64,000 nucleotides of DNA from Hyparrhenia diplandra (lineage: Eukaryota; Streptophyta; Magnoliopsida; Poales; Poaceae): the NCBI GenBank assembly GCA_015847255.1, contig JADLZK010012231.1, positions 62,001 through 126,000 of the forward strand. Reading direction: 5' to 3'. Within the stretch, counting starts at the first letter, position 1; each line of letters opens with the position of its first letter. The notes below the pieces were generated by a model. The model was not told where the DNA came from, did not search any database, and was given only the letters and a program-made list of their open reading frames with translations. This document shows, one piece after another, positions 12,384 through 24,200 of the stretch. Made by a program: the position numbers and the translations under genes.

Positions 12384-12659
12384 CTAGGGGAATCTTCCCC
12401 AGCGTTCGTCGCGGGAATTAAGAAAATTAGCAATGATCATAAGAGAAAATTTCATGATATCATCTCTCGCACGATAGGGATTTGATCTTATTATAGAGAG
12501 TTGAAATACCAAAGTGTATTGAGTAGTCACAACTATTTTTAAGACCAAAGTTCCAAGCTATTAGAATTGAAGTATCCGAACCCGATTATAACCAAAAACA
12601 TTATTAAGATCGAACAATGTATGTTGCGTTAATTTAAAAAAAAAAAGACTCGCAATTAT

Positions 12660-15600
12660 TTATTTGAGTGAGCCTTTGTAGCTGACATAATTCCTCATGT
12701 TTTGTTCTTCATGGTCAATGTTGAGAACAATCTGCAATGACCCATCCTATAAATTTATGAGCACAACACACAGAGAGTTTGGTAAGAACATGTTAAAACT
12801 ACATTGATCCCAAGTTATTCAAGCATAAATAAATATCGCGAAAAGTAAATAAAGAGAGTTGAGGATAATAAACCTTACACAACAACACCGAAAGTTTAAA
12901 ATCCAACCGCAACGGGCTTCTCAAACTTAAGCAAGAGGCAGACACCGATGAAGCATGGAAAAGCAAACCACTCTTTCTTCAGGTGTAGACTATCTGGATA
13001 CATGTATAGGTACCAATAGAATTTAATGTAAATGAAATAGATGATTTATGAGGACTTATACCTCCAAGATATGCGCCTGTATGGAAAAGAAAGGCCATAC
13101 ACCCGACACCAGTCTAATAAGTTAAATTCATGAACATTTGTCTAGTAACTGTTTGAACTGATGACATAGCCATATACAAAGCATAGAGATAATATAATAA
13201 CCTTGCACGGTAAGGAAAAAGGTAAACACAACTCTTACTATAAAAACCACTCATTATCAATAGCAAAAAGAGAGAATTATTTAGATATGTTCCATAGGCT
13301 TCGACTCCTGGTGAATACATTAAAGGTATAATACATTCATGGGAAATAACATGCCTCAGACCTACTAACACATGCATAAGTATTCATGATCTGCAGAAGA
13401 AACAGATGGAAATACTATGTTATTTTCGGTGAACTCCTATGCATCTGTTGATTCTTTGACGGTCGGGCTGATGGACTCCACCAACAATGATGAAAGATCA
13501 GTGAGTCGATTTTCTTCCAAGTTGAGTAATACTGGTCCTGAAATTTAATCCAATACAGTTAATGGGTCCGTATCAAAAAAACTTCAAATACAGTAGGGAT
13601 AATAGAATGCAATTTGCAGAAATTGTTGCATGCATCTTCTTTATTGACTGATTAGAATATGCCGAATAGATAATTTTTTTTTTGCAACAATGGTACTTCA
13701 ATACAATAACACAGCATGATTGATTTACTTTAGTACTAAACTGAATTTATCAAGATGAAAGTTTCATATTTGGTGAAAATATCCTAAGACTTTTACATGC
13801 CCAGATGTCTGGTGAAACATGACAACTATCCCTCTTGGAATACATATTAGTAAATACATGCTGTTTATCACACCACTGCAGGCAATAAAAGGATGGGGCT
13901 GTTCATTGTGCTCTTGAAAATCCAAGAGCATGTTCAATTCAAATCCATGCCATGCTTATCGTTTTTGATTTGACGATTTCTCTCTAGTTATATCTATATT
14001 TAGTATTCTAATACCTGTATTCAGATAAAAAAGAAGGTAGCAAATAAGTAATATTTTTTTTTTTTTGCTAAAACAGCACCAATAAGGCACCTGACAAGGA
14101 CAATACAATATATTAGAAAAAAACATGGAGTAACTTATTATATTCAGAATCACCTTTTCATAATGTCTTGTTCACATTCAGCTTACCCCAGGGCCTCCAA
14201 AATGACACCAATCAATATCTTTTTTACAGCAGACACCAATCAGTATTTGGACTCCATATATGACCTAAACAATAGTCTACAATCCCTCCATATATGACCT
14301 AAACAATAATCTACAATCTTGCATGTATGTAACATGCATTCATGAGTGTAATACAGTACTACAACTTTGATGGCTGGGCACCATGTCAATGTGTATCCAA
14401 ATGTTTTACTAAGTGTTCTTTGTAACAGTCTAATAGCGCCAACAAAAAGCTGAACAAATAGTACAGGACTACCTGTTTCGCTGAAGAACCATCAAAACTC
14501 TCCTGATCTCACATATGTGATATGAAACGTACTCCCAGGCCCCGCGGCCAGATCGCATGGCAATCATGTTGGATCTTCATGGGGACGCAAGGAGGGGTGG
14601 CTGCATCAGGAACGTTGCATGGCTTCAGAGATTCCGATTGCCGGATGGCCAATTAAAAATCACGAGTTGTCACAGTACACATAAGATGACTACAGAGCAG
14701 TTATTCAAACTGATAAGAGCAGTAGCAGGTTGGTACAATTGTACAAAGAGTACTAACAAAAGATCTGTGACAAAAGGCCAAATGGAATGATTCTTCATGA
14801 CTCAGTAGGCTGCAACTTATTTTCAAACACTCGTCGACAGCACAAAATTATGCAAAAGGTAGGTGCAGTAACTCTGTATATTGCAAAAGGTAGTTAATCC
14901 TAGATGTTCTTCAAGCAACCAAACAGCAGAGGATACCTTAGTCTGTTCAAAAAAAGCATGGGCAGGTTCCTTCCCAACCTGCAATATACAGAAGAAAAAA
15001 AAAAAAAAAAAAAAAAAAGAAATAGTTGACTTTGCCCCTATTGGTGTTGGGCAATCATTTTTTGCAAGGAGAATGCAAGATGATGTCCATTTTGTTCTAC
15101 AGAGATGAACTTGTCGATTATTTTTTATTGATTTATAAATGTAAGTATATGATCTCACAAAATACCAGAATAGCAAGTGTCGGTTGAGTTCCATGTAAAC
15201 TGACAGCAACAGATATTACATGGACAACCTCTTTGAAAATTTAACACGGGCATGGTCATCCAGAGATAGGCACGGTGATTCAGAGATCAATTGGTGTTTA
15301 CCTTCAGGAGCAATTGGTTCCAGTTCACTCACATCGATCTTTCGTTTTGATAGTGGTTTGCTACAAAATTGAAGAATCAGTGAATTATCATATTTGAATC
15401 ATAGGTGCGGTGAGGTTGGCTAAAGATGATTGCTGATCAGAAATCTAAATTGATAGGAGCAGATAAAGAGTTAAATGGGAAAAAATAGAAGCGGTACCAT
15501 GATCTGAACATTATGATCCACAAATCCAGACGACAACAAAAAAACACATCCGCTTTTCTGTTTGAGTTGGATGGAGCCGCCGCCGCCGTAGCAATCGATG

Positions 15601-16250
15601 TGGAGCTCGTAGTCCAGCGGCGCATCTCTTCTTCTCTACTTCTCCTCACCCATCTGCTTCTCTGCTTGAATTGAATCGATGGGCAGCACAGGCACAGGCC
15701 CTAGCAGCCACGTCTGGCGCGCGGCGCGTGCCCTCATCGCACCAGCAGCCGCGCTCGGCGGTGCGCGTGCTCACGGCCCCAGCAGCTCGGAGCTCGGCGT
15801 CTCCTCCTCGATCCGCGTGCTGCTCCTCCACTTCGTCCAGCAATGGCGGCGGCGGTTCTTGGCGGACCAGCGCGGCAGCGGAGGAATCAACGACGGCCAA
15901 GCTCGGCCCAGCCTCGATCTGGGGTGTGCTGGTCGGCGAGTAGTTGCGGCAGCTCCTCCTCCGTGGGGTTGGAGAAGAAGGAGGCGACGGCATGGCAGTG
16001 TGCCGCGGAGCCCTGTGCGCCGGCTGGATCTAGCGCGAGGAGCTGTCATGGGCCACCGGCAGAGAGAAAAAGGGAGCAGCGCAGGATTGCTGCCTCCACG
16101 GGCGGGGACCGACGCAGTCACCGGCCGGGGACGCCGACCCTAGCCCCCGCCCCTGCTCCTTCTCGCCTCCCGCCGTCGAATCGGGCGCGGATGCTTGCCG
16201 CGTCGCGTGCTCGCCGAGGTCGGCCTCTCTTCCTGCCGCGCGTTATATGA
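12660..16250 (-). pseudogene. Captured multi-exon gene fragment in the Helitron (unidentified)
   Basis: The minus strand shows a GC-rich putative 5' exon zone (about 15490-16250) and then exon-like islands bounded by AG and mostly GT. They are 15302-15360 (KPLSKRKIDVSELEPIAPE), 14937-14978 (VGKEPAHAFFEQTK), 14473-14600 (MIAMRSGRGAWEYVSYHICE...), 13437-13537 (LLNLEENRLTDLSSLLVE, then stop) and 12660-12731 (IVLNIDHEEQNMRNYVSYKG, then stop). Reading phases do not all join, so exons may be missing or the copy decayed. I do not recognise the gene. Order and strand agree with the Helitron's own direction, as expected for gene capture. Confidence 0.5.
14252..14318 (+). repeat. 33-bp tandem pair
   Basis: CTCCATATATGACCTAAACA-containing unit at 14252-14284 and 14286-14318, differing by one base (AATAGTC/AATAATC). 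A short local duplication inside the Helitron. Confidence 0.85.
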
Positions 16251-16469
16251 GGGAAGGCTAGGGGGCGGCGGTGGGCAGGGCAGCTGAAGAGGCCGCGGTC
16301 CATGCTTCGAAGGGAAGAGCCCGCCAGCTGCCCAGACTTGCCGATGCGTCAGATACGAACCAAGAATCAAGATTTCAGTTTCAATATCAGTTATCAATTC
16401 TGCAACCAATCACAAGCCTGAGAAATACCTAAGGGGATAGTGAGGAGCTCCTATATAGGAGTTTTTAGA

Positions 16470-17176
16470 TGTCAAAGGTAACGTATCAATTAATATATGG
16501 TAATCGCCTTTGTGTTCCACCTATGTAATGCTACAGATGGCAGACCAATCATACCGAGTCCCGGAAGGTATTGCACTAAACGCCCCCCGTCAAAATCAAG
16601 GACTGCTACGCCCCTCACCGACTTTTTAGTCATGGACATGGGAGAAGAAGAACAAGATCCTCCCATAGTACTTGGAAGACCGTTCTGAACACTACAAGAG
16701 CTATCATCTACATCGGGATCGGGCGAGATCCACTTCCGATTCAAGGTAAAAGATATATTTGTTTCTTCAATACTTATACTAACTATGAACAGCCCCGAAG
16801 AAAGACCAAGAGCGTAAACGTCTCCAGAGACTACAACAAAAAGCTGGACTCAAGATGGAGCACATTGAGAGAATAGAAAAAGACATCAAGGAAAAGTACA
16901 CTCGGCTCCTACCCATCTTGAAGCATTTTGACCGGCTGGATAACCCGAGAGGTCTCCACCAAAGAAACAATCCTCGAAAAGAAAGAAAGTCGCTACCGCT
17001 AAGAAGAGCAACAAGAGTACACCTTCGGAGACCCAACCAACCGCCGGCATCAACAACCTGAACAATCGACTTCCTCGGCCACTTCGTCTACGCCACCCTT
17101 TGAGATCATTGAAGGAACCTTACCAGGTACAACATTTATACGAGGGCCCATAGACGACACCACGCCATGGGAGTAA
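16470..17176 (+). pseudogene. ATH1 second protease-like domain and C-terminal tail
   Basis: Continuation after the Helitron. It starts at the codon that follows DTGSSINL in RA and runs through SKVTYQLIYGN, a frame-broken PIVLGRPF..TRAIIYIG equivalent (16665-16720), the lysine-rich helix MEHIERIEKDIKEKYT.LLPIL (16855-16920), and a Pro/Ser/Thr/Lys-rich tail ending at a stop at 17174-17176 (ATGGGAGTAA). The intact version is in RA (41553-42281). Several frameshifts are present. Confidence 0.75.
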
Positions 17177-17851
17177 GTGCTTTAAAACTCGCCGAGAGGT
17201 AAACCGGTATTTATCTGCATATTTAATTTTCTCGCAAAGCATATTTCAATTAGCATGTTTCCTTTAGCATATCTACTTTTTTCTAAACCTACACTTAGAA
17301 AATCTCAAAAATATGTTTCTTTGTGATTTGCATCCGAGGGTGAGTAGGGCCCACATCTCTAAGGAGAGAGAAAATGGACACAAGTCAGGGGCAAAGCCCA
17401 CCTCTCCAAGAATGGACAGCCCTGTGTCCTAGCAATTTTTAGAAAGAGAGATATAGTCCAAAAAAATGCTTGAGAAGAAAAATACTATAAAAGGCTATGG
17501 GCTATTTACTACCTTTCATCCTCATCCACTTCACCACTATCATCCCATTATGTATGTTCCGCCACTTGTATAACTCCATTACCACCATCCACTTAAGAGG
17601 GTCATACATAGGATCTCCGAAGTTTTCTTTTGAAAAATACTACAAAACCCCGTGATGATAGTTGATCAAAGAACTTGAGATATGATACTTAACTTGATTG
17701 TTTTATCTTGCTTATGATTCGTGAAAAGGCTACGCCCCATGGTAAACAGGTATGAACAATCCGTTAAGAGGAGAATTTATTTTCGAGTAACACAAGATTT
17801 CTCGAGGTATGAAAGCGTAGTAGCAACTCCCGATCCTACTATAGCATATAG
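17177..17851 (+). other. ATH1 3' non-coding internal region
   Basis: No coding frame. The sequence is collinear with 29930-31620 of T and, reversed, with 39766-41552 of RA. Near 17333 the text jumps from TTTGTGATTTGCAT to CCGAGGGTGAGTAGGG, omitting about 1.1 kb that RA and T retain. Confidence 0.7.
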
Positions 17852-17889
17852 CTTTGCTAGGGACTAGCAAAGGGTAAGCTTGGGGAGTT
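17852..17889 (+). promoter_or_regulatory. Conserved hairpin plus polypurine tract of ATH1
   Basis: A perfect 9-bp stem CTTTGCTAG/CTAGCAAAG with a GGA loop (17852-17872) is followed directly by GGTAAGCTTGGGGAGTT and the 3' LTR. The purine-rich end is the probable plus-strand priming site. The identical hairpin adjoins the PPT in T and RA. Confidence 0.7.
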
Positions 17890-19639
17890 TGTTGACACTT
17901 GTTATCATATAAAATTATTAATCAATTAAACATGAGAAAGGGGTATAAATAATAAAAACAACCTAGAATAGGGGGTCACTAACATATTTCCATCAGTTTT
18001 GGTAATGTTGTGAATTGCGAGGGACTAAACAGTAAAAACAGCAGAGTTCGCGAGCCATACGACTACGCGACGCTAACGCAATCCAACTCCGAGAAAGACT
18101 CTAGAAGGCTCCGGATTAATCCCGACGTGGACCAAACTTGACACCGAAGAAAACATCATCTAGAAGACTCCGAAGCCACGACGCACGCGGGACCCGTAGG
18201 GGGGACTCCCCCGGGCCGATCGGCTCCAATAATGGGGCCGATCGGCCCCGCTTGGCCGCTACGCAAGCCCGGTCTCCGGAACCTTCCTCCACCGCCTCTA
18301 AGACGCAATCTAAACCCGGTTGTTTAACGTCGGTTTGATCCGAGGGCGTCGGTAGAAGCACGAGATGAATCAAAGATTAGTACCACATCATCGCCGGCCG
18401 AAGGGACATAAGAAGACCCATATATATAGACCCCTAGACCCCCTCTTTCGGATCATCAAGTTCTCAATTCAAAGAACAACGCTTCAAGATCCAAGTCATA
18501 TCCCACGCTGTAGAAACATCGCTTTAGGAAGAGTAGCAATCAAGACTAGAACTAGTAGGAAGGGAGAAATCCGCCCGGATCGTCTGGGAGGCCGGCTCAA
18601 GATCAGGCCTCGTTCTTGTAAGTTCTTCATTGTAAGTAGTCTTCAAGTTCCGCAACACGTTCTTAATATGAATATCTTGATCATGTTTATATTCGAGATT
18701 ATTTGTTCTAGTATTTACTTTGATTACACGTTTAGCATAGTTGAATTATTGTTATGTTCATACATGGATTCGTGATAGCGCTCATCTATTGATATCATGG
18801 GTGAGTGGTAGAGATGATGTAATCGTGGTGATTAGATCTTATTTACCCGCGTTTGCACCCTATGTGCCGGGTCGTGTGGTAGATCGTGGTGGTGACAAAG
18901 ACCATTGAGTCCTTTGCAATCCATCCCCGTATGTAGGCCTAGCGGATGATATTATTCGGGTTGTTCTAAGTTTCGGCCTTAGTCTTCACGGATTCGTCCT
19001 CATGTAAGGATTTAATTAGTCTTTCTTCAATGATTGTTAGATGTATTGCACTAATTGAGTAGATCCTAACTTATAGTTTAGAGTTACATATTGGAGTTTC
19101 TAATGCTAGCTAGCCTATGAATTGCTATCGCCCATTGTTTGACACTTTCTATTTTCGCCCACTTAGATATGACTTTGGTTGAATCTATTTATCAAGAACT
19201 TTATCATTATCTTTATTGTGAACTTTGATCCTTGTTTAATTAATTGATAAGTTTAACACTTAAGCTTTGCACACGAGAGATGATTATGATGTTTAGCACC
19301 TATGCATAGTTAATTCATGATAGAAGACTTCTTTCCCCCGTGGTAGAATATAAATTCAACACCTGGTTCTTACTCCGGTTAAAATGCTACAATGGTATAT
19401 TCATATCCGTAGCGCTATGATACCCAGATTATAATTGTTTATTTACTTATTAAGAAGTTATCAAGGCATAGTACGAATATTTTATTCTTTTGTATATTAG
19501 TAGTTTAACTATAGGCATGACAACCTTTTCGGATATGCTATGAATCGCAATGAATATTTCTTTTTAGTTTTATCTCGAAGCAACATCCGATATTCTTTCT
19601 AAATGCCATTACTAGTTAGTGACGTTAGAAATACCAACA
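17890..19639 (+). repeat. 3' LTR of ATH1
   Basis: 1750 bp, TGTTGACAC...ACCAACA, paired with 8361-10099. TATA-like TATATATAG is at about 18421. The right flank is AAGAC, the target duplication, then element E gag. Confidence 0.92.
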
Positions 19640-19644
19640 AAGAC

Positions 19645-20084
19645 ATGCTTAAATTCATCCCAAGTGATTTGATGTCCAAAGCAGTCGCTTCGGCTTTTGA
19701 AATTATTCCACCAAGCTCCGACAAGTATTCAAGTCAAGTAGCAAAGAAAGATGGGCTTCGATGATCTGTACAAGTCATTAACTCAAACTTTTGCTCCATA
19801 GCACGGAGCCAATCATCCGCCTCTAATGGCTCATCAGCTCTACTAAAGATTGGAGGTTTTGTACCAAGTAAAAACTCGGATAAGAAGTGTCGTCTTCTTC
19901 ACCATGTCGGCCCTTGTGGCCATGACGATTGTTCCGATTCTGGCTGAGCTACTTGTTATCGACGAGAGTTCTCATTAGTAGCTTGAACCAGAGCCGCAAT
20001 GGCATCATCAAAGTTAGTTGAGACCGGTGGAGGGTTTGGAAGGTCACCCCTATTCGGGGAGTCGGCATCGTTGTTGTGCGACAT
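19645..20084 (-). pseudogene. Element E gag, N-terminal part
   Basis: From the ATG at 20084 on the minus strand it reads MSHNNDADSPNRGDLPNPPP, DDAIAALVQATNENS, and, after frameshifts, FSRADEPLEADDWLRAMEQKFEL and a WDEFKH capsid motif that abuts the ATH1 insertion. The corresponding start in element A is at 34900. Gag would form the intracellular particle. Confidence 0.75.
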
Positions 20085-20271
20085 CCGCTTTTAAATAAAA
20101 CTATATAACACCCAACCGCATTTATTGAACTTTAAAAGAAATTCAAACAAAAACAACACATAACTTATTCTTAAAACAGGGGTTCTTATTCTACATCTAC
20201 CCCAGGGCTCATCTAAGTACTTACTATTAAACAAAGCTATGTTACACATTCTACAAAAATCTTATTCCTCC

Positions 20272-20834
20272 TCAAGGATAATTTTCTGACTCATTGTCAC
20301 TAACATGAGGCTCCGCTTCTTCTGGATTCTCCTCTTCTTCCACATTCTCTTGAATTACTAGTCCCAAATCATCTTGTACTACCCGGGATTGGTGATTTAG
20401 GTTGAGAAGATCATTCATATGATGAATTTGCATATTGATTGACTTCTTGAGCTTCCGGTTGAATTGCATAACCCACTAGTTGATGATTATCTTGAATTAG
20501 GTGGTCACACCGATGCTGAAGTGCTGTCTTCTCATGGACCGCCTCAATCAGTGCCTCGACTACACTCTCCATGTTTTTGAGCACTTCGATTCAACTCGAC
20601 TTGCGTCTTCCAATTTGAATTGCATCACGGCGCCTATCTCTAGCAGCTTCATCCAAGTCCCTGGTTAGATGCTTGATTTCTTCTTGAAGATCTTTATTGG
20701 GGCTTGCTACTACTTCCTTCTTGAGCTTTGGCATGACCGGTACTTGCTTCAGTGGTCATTTCTTGCCGCAAGCGGGTGATGCGGGATGCCTTTTTGGTCA
20801 TCTTCTTCCTAGGGGTCGTTTTGGTACGGGCCAT
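20272..20834 (-). pseudogene. Element E accessory ORF upstream of gag, H3-tail-like N-terminus
   Basis: On the minus strand an ATG at 20834 opens MARTKTTPRKKMTKKASR. Later frames encode a heptad-like charged segment (EEIKHLTRDLDEA..RDRR.DAIQI, then VVEALIEAVHEKT.LQHRCDHLIQDN). The end is acidic: VQDDLGLVIQENVEEEENPEEAEP, with a stop at 20272-20274. It lies between the PBS and gag, about 0.19 kb upstream of the gag ATG, and is homologous to 34147-34713. Frameshifts interrupt the middle. I do not recognise a described family. The first residues resemble the histone H3 tail. Function unknown. Confidence 0.6.
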
Positions 20835-21197
20835 CCCTGTAGAATAGTTACGATCGATTACCAAGATTCAGGTAGGAGGATCTAAAAGTTAGCAAGAATA
20901 GGGTTGATACTATTTAGCCCAAACCACAATAAAGGGAAGGTAAACATTAACAAATGATTTAAACATGATGCATGAATCGATCCTACGTAACAATTGATAA
21001 CAACTTTTGCATTAAAAGATTGTGTAAATAGGGCAATATATAATGCTACTCCACTTGTATCCTTCTCGAAATTAGATAAGAAAGTTTTTCAATAGAATAA
21101 GATAAGAGAATAAGCAATTTGGACCAAAGTAAGAATAAAATTAGTTTGACCCAAATCATTTTGAAGTTTTATAAAGTAATGCTACAAGAACACCTGG

Positions 21198-21218
21198 TAA
21201 CGGAGGCTCGATGCCGGC
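21198..21218 (-). other. Element E primer binding site
   Basis: The minus strand just inside the 5' LTR reads GCCGGCATCGAGCCTCCGTTAC, close to the TGGTATCAGAGCC initiator-methionine tRNA PBS of Tekay and Reina elements, with changes shared by element A (33765). Confidence 0.65.
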
Positions 21219-24200
21219 TATAACATAACCTTTCAAATTACAGGGGGCCCACATGTACTAATTATCGGTTCAACAACCTTTATAGTCACATATGTGCACC
21301 CATAACCTGAAAAGTACTATTAACTATTCCAACCAGGATCCGTTACAAGGTCATTGCAGTATTACAATAATTTTCATACATAATCGTCGAAAGTAAACAA
21401 ATGGAAGACTTATTTATTACAATAATTTTACAACCATTTGTTTAAAACAAGTTTTACAACATATAAGTAGGAGTAGTAGAATGTTTAATACATATATTAC
21501 ACTTTCAGACCCTACCCAAGAGTCTCTTTTCTCACTCATCGTCACTCTCCTCTTGATGGATCGTCATGCAACACGGTCCAGTGCAGACATGACTACCTGG
21601 TCCTGCAACATGGGTCAACAAACCCTGAGTACGGGAGTACTCAACAAGACTTACCCGACTAAAGAAAATAGGAGAAGACTCAGGAATGCTGGTCTAATAG
21701 GATTCAAGGTAAGGCTTTAAGCAAGAATCAAGGACTCTTTTTGCAGAAAAGCTTACTAGTAGTGAATCCTTACTTTCAATGTTTTAATCCCAATTTAGTA
21801 TCTCACCTATTCTAGGTGATCTTACACTATAGCATACACTTGTAGAAGTTCCATCACTTAATCCATCTCTTCACTGTTCCATAATTAAGCTACGATGTAA
21901 GTGGGAAACCAAGTCTCCATATCCGAGAAGCACGGCGATTTCGAAATCGATTAACCTAGCTGGGGAGTTCTTTCCACACGACATATGTAGCACTTAAGCT
22001 TGCATATATCAACCCTTTCTTGGATACTCAAAACGGAACCGCGTCCTATGCCACCCGAGAATACCGTACGCCTCCAATCCGGGACTTTAACCCACGAGGG
22101 TAACATGTACTCCCCGCCATCTCTCCACTCCTAGTGCGGGGTTGTACGTTTCCGATTTGACACCCCAAGATTCGGCTTACCGGAGTATGCGTCCAAAACT
22201 AGTTTCGACTGTTAGGGACGACGCCCAGACAGACGTGCCATTGGTCCAAGACCTCAGGCGCAGATTACGTTCCATAGTCTCGGTCCACATTGCTTACAAC
22301 GAACGGTCCTTAATCGACAAGCCGTAAATACTACACTAGGACTCCATTCCCGGTGCAAATTACCCGACCGGTCTCAACTTTAACACCATATCCCAAAGAT
22401 GGTTTCATCATATAACATCCTTTTCATCAACGCCCATTCGGGCTATCATAAGGGACTTGTCACATTTTGACTCAAAAGTCTAACTAGTTTAGCAAGGCTA
22501 AGCATTTCTAGTTATTTTACCAAAAACAGATTATCAAGGTAGGTATCGGAAATAATCAAGGTTGGATAATGCATCAATTAGGTTGTCACTCAACTCCTAT
22601 CACCTAATGCAACACATAAAGTAAAGGTGATATAAAGCTTTGTAAAAACACAAGGAAGGTTTAAATGAACCGGGGCTTGCCTTGATCGATGAAGTAACTT
22701 GACTCGGACGACGGATCACGATATTGTAACTCGGGTCCACAAAATAGCCTTCTTCTGAGGCCCGATCAACAACTTCATGATCTCCTTCGTTCACTATACG
22801 AAAGAATAATATATGCTTAACATGATGCCATGCACATAAACATGAGGTGCGAGAGTGCATGAAATGATAAACGTTTGAGTACAACTTTCCTTCACGATAA
22901 AGTTGCAAACCCAACAAAACCAACTTGTTGAACTACCCTACGAGATATCATCATCATTGCCTAAGGAGTTCTCAAGGACCATCTAACAGTGGTGTGGTTT
23001 AGGGTTCACAAAACAACCCAAAATCTACCCAAAACCCTAAGTTATAAAGCGTTAAACAATTTGTTTTACACATAAAATAATAGGGCATGAAATAATAAAT
23101 ATTTTAATTTTCTCAAAACAAGCTCAAAATTTTTTTCTACAGATAGATCATGTCATAAAACAGTACCAAAAATAATTTTCATGATTTTTGGATAAATAAA
23201 ATAATTATTAAAAATCAAGGAAGATGCATTTTTCAATTAAAATTTGTATTTTTAAATCATGTCAAAAGTATTCAAAATTCAAGTTTCAAATTTTTCATGG
23301 ATAGACATACCCATGGGAAGACTACACAAAAATTTTCAGAATTTTTGAGATAGTATTTGAATTTATATGAAATTTACAAAATCAAACACTATTCAAATTA
23401 AAGAAATTGAATAAATCATTTTATAAATGAAAAAGGGCTCTAGGCTGAAATGGGCCTTATTCGCGGCGTGACCCAGCACTGTTCATGGCCCACGATGAAC
23501 GATAAAGGATCGGCCCAAAGGAATAGTGGCGGGCGGCTTTGATGAAACGATGTTGGGCCGCCTGAACGAATGAATGCTTGGCCCGACATCGCATTCACGT
23601 GCCACAGCGTGCGCGTGCTCACCGGCGGCGCGGCCGCGTTCGGCGCCGGCGATGGTCGAAATGAAAAACTAAATACACGGGAGTGGCCGGGAGCTCACCG
23701 TGATACTAGGGCGGGGCTTGGTTTCGGCGGAGCTAGGCCGGGATAGGTCGGCGGCGAGCCGTGGCGATGGCAATATTAACGACGACGTTCGGGCGAGTCG
23801 GGGTCATACTGCGAAAAACCGACGAGTGGATTCAGGACCACGATGTCCAGGCAATGCGATTTCACTAGGCGGTTGGGCTCAAGACTCACCGGAGTCTACC
23901 GGACGACGGCGAGGTCGAAGGCCAGCGATCCGGCCGGCCAGAGGAAGACGGGTGGCGGGCGATTCCGACGGCGAGGTGGGTCGCGGCCGGGTTCTAGAGG
24001 AAGGCAAAGAAGTTGCGGCGGCTGGGAAAGTCGGTTTAGTGGAAGGGGCTCGACGGCGACGAACGATTGACGGGCGGAGAGAATTCCGGCCGGCGGCGGG
24101 ATTGGGAAAAAGAGAAAATGACGGCGATGGAGGGCTATTTATAGGCATGGAGGGGTTGGACAGGTGGCGGCGACGTCGCGAAGGTCTCCAGGTGTGGTCG

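Larger units (their letters stand above)
12384..16469 (-). mobile_element. Helitron, 4086 bp, carrying gene fragments
   Basis: The insertion is exactly between A (12383) and T (16470) of CAACTTA-A^T-GTCAAAGG. The uninterrupted site is at 42247/42248 in RA. Read on the minus strand, the element starts TCTAAAAACTCC and ends GGGGAAGATTCCCCTAG. It thus has 5'-TC, a GGGGAA/TTCCCC hairpin and a 3' CTAG, with no target duplication, all hallmarks of Helitrons. A CTCCTATATAGGAG palindrome lies near the 5' end. I see no Rep/helicase, so it is non-autonomous. The interior carries exon-like fragments, a poly(A) run (14993-15019) and a 33-bp tandem pair (14252-14318). Confidence 0.85.
8361..19639 (+). mobile_element. 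Athila/Tat-like gag-protease LTR element ATH1 (non-autonomous)
   Basis: LTRs at 8361-10099 and 17890-19639 begin TGTTGACAC and end ACCAACA, flanked by a perfect AAGAC duplication (8356-8360 and 19640-19644). The PBS TGGCGCCGTTG is the type typical of the Athila/Tat group. The internal region has gag and two protease-like domains but no RT, RNase H or integrase, so it resembles terminal-repeat elements that carry only gag and need a partner. It holds a Helitron (12384-16469). It also has a ~1.1-kb deletion near 17333 relative to sister copy RA. It is inserted in the capsid region of element E gag. Confidence 0.88.

Noticed and set aside
15671..16250. Overlapping open frames on both strands as independent genes
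   Set aside because: GC-rich Helitron interior. Only a minus-strand captured exon zone is plausible, and no frame matches a known protein by eye.
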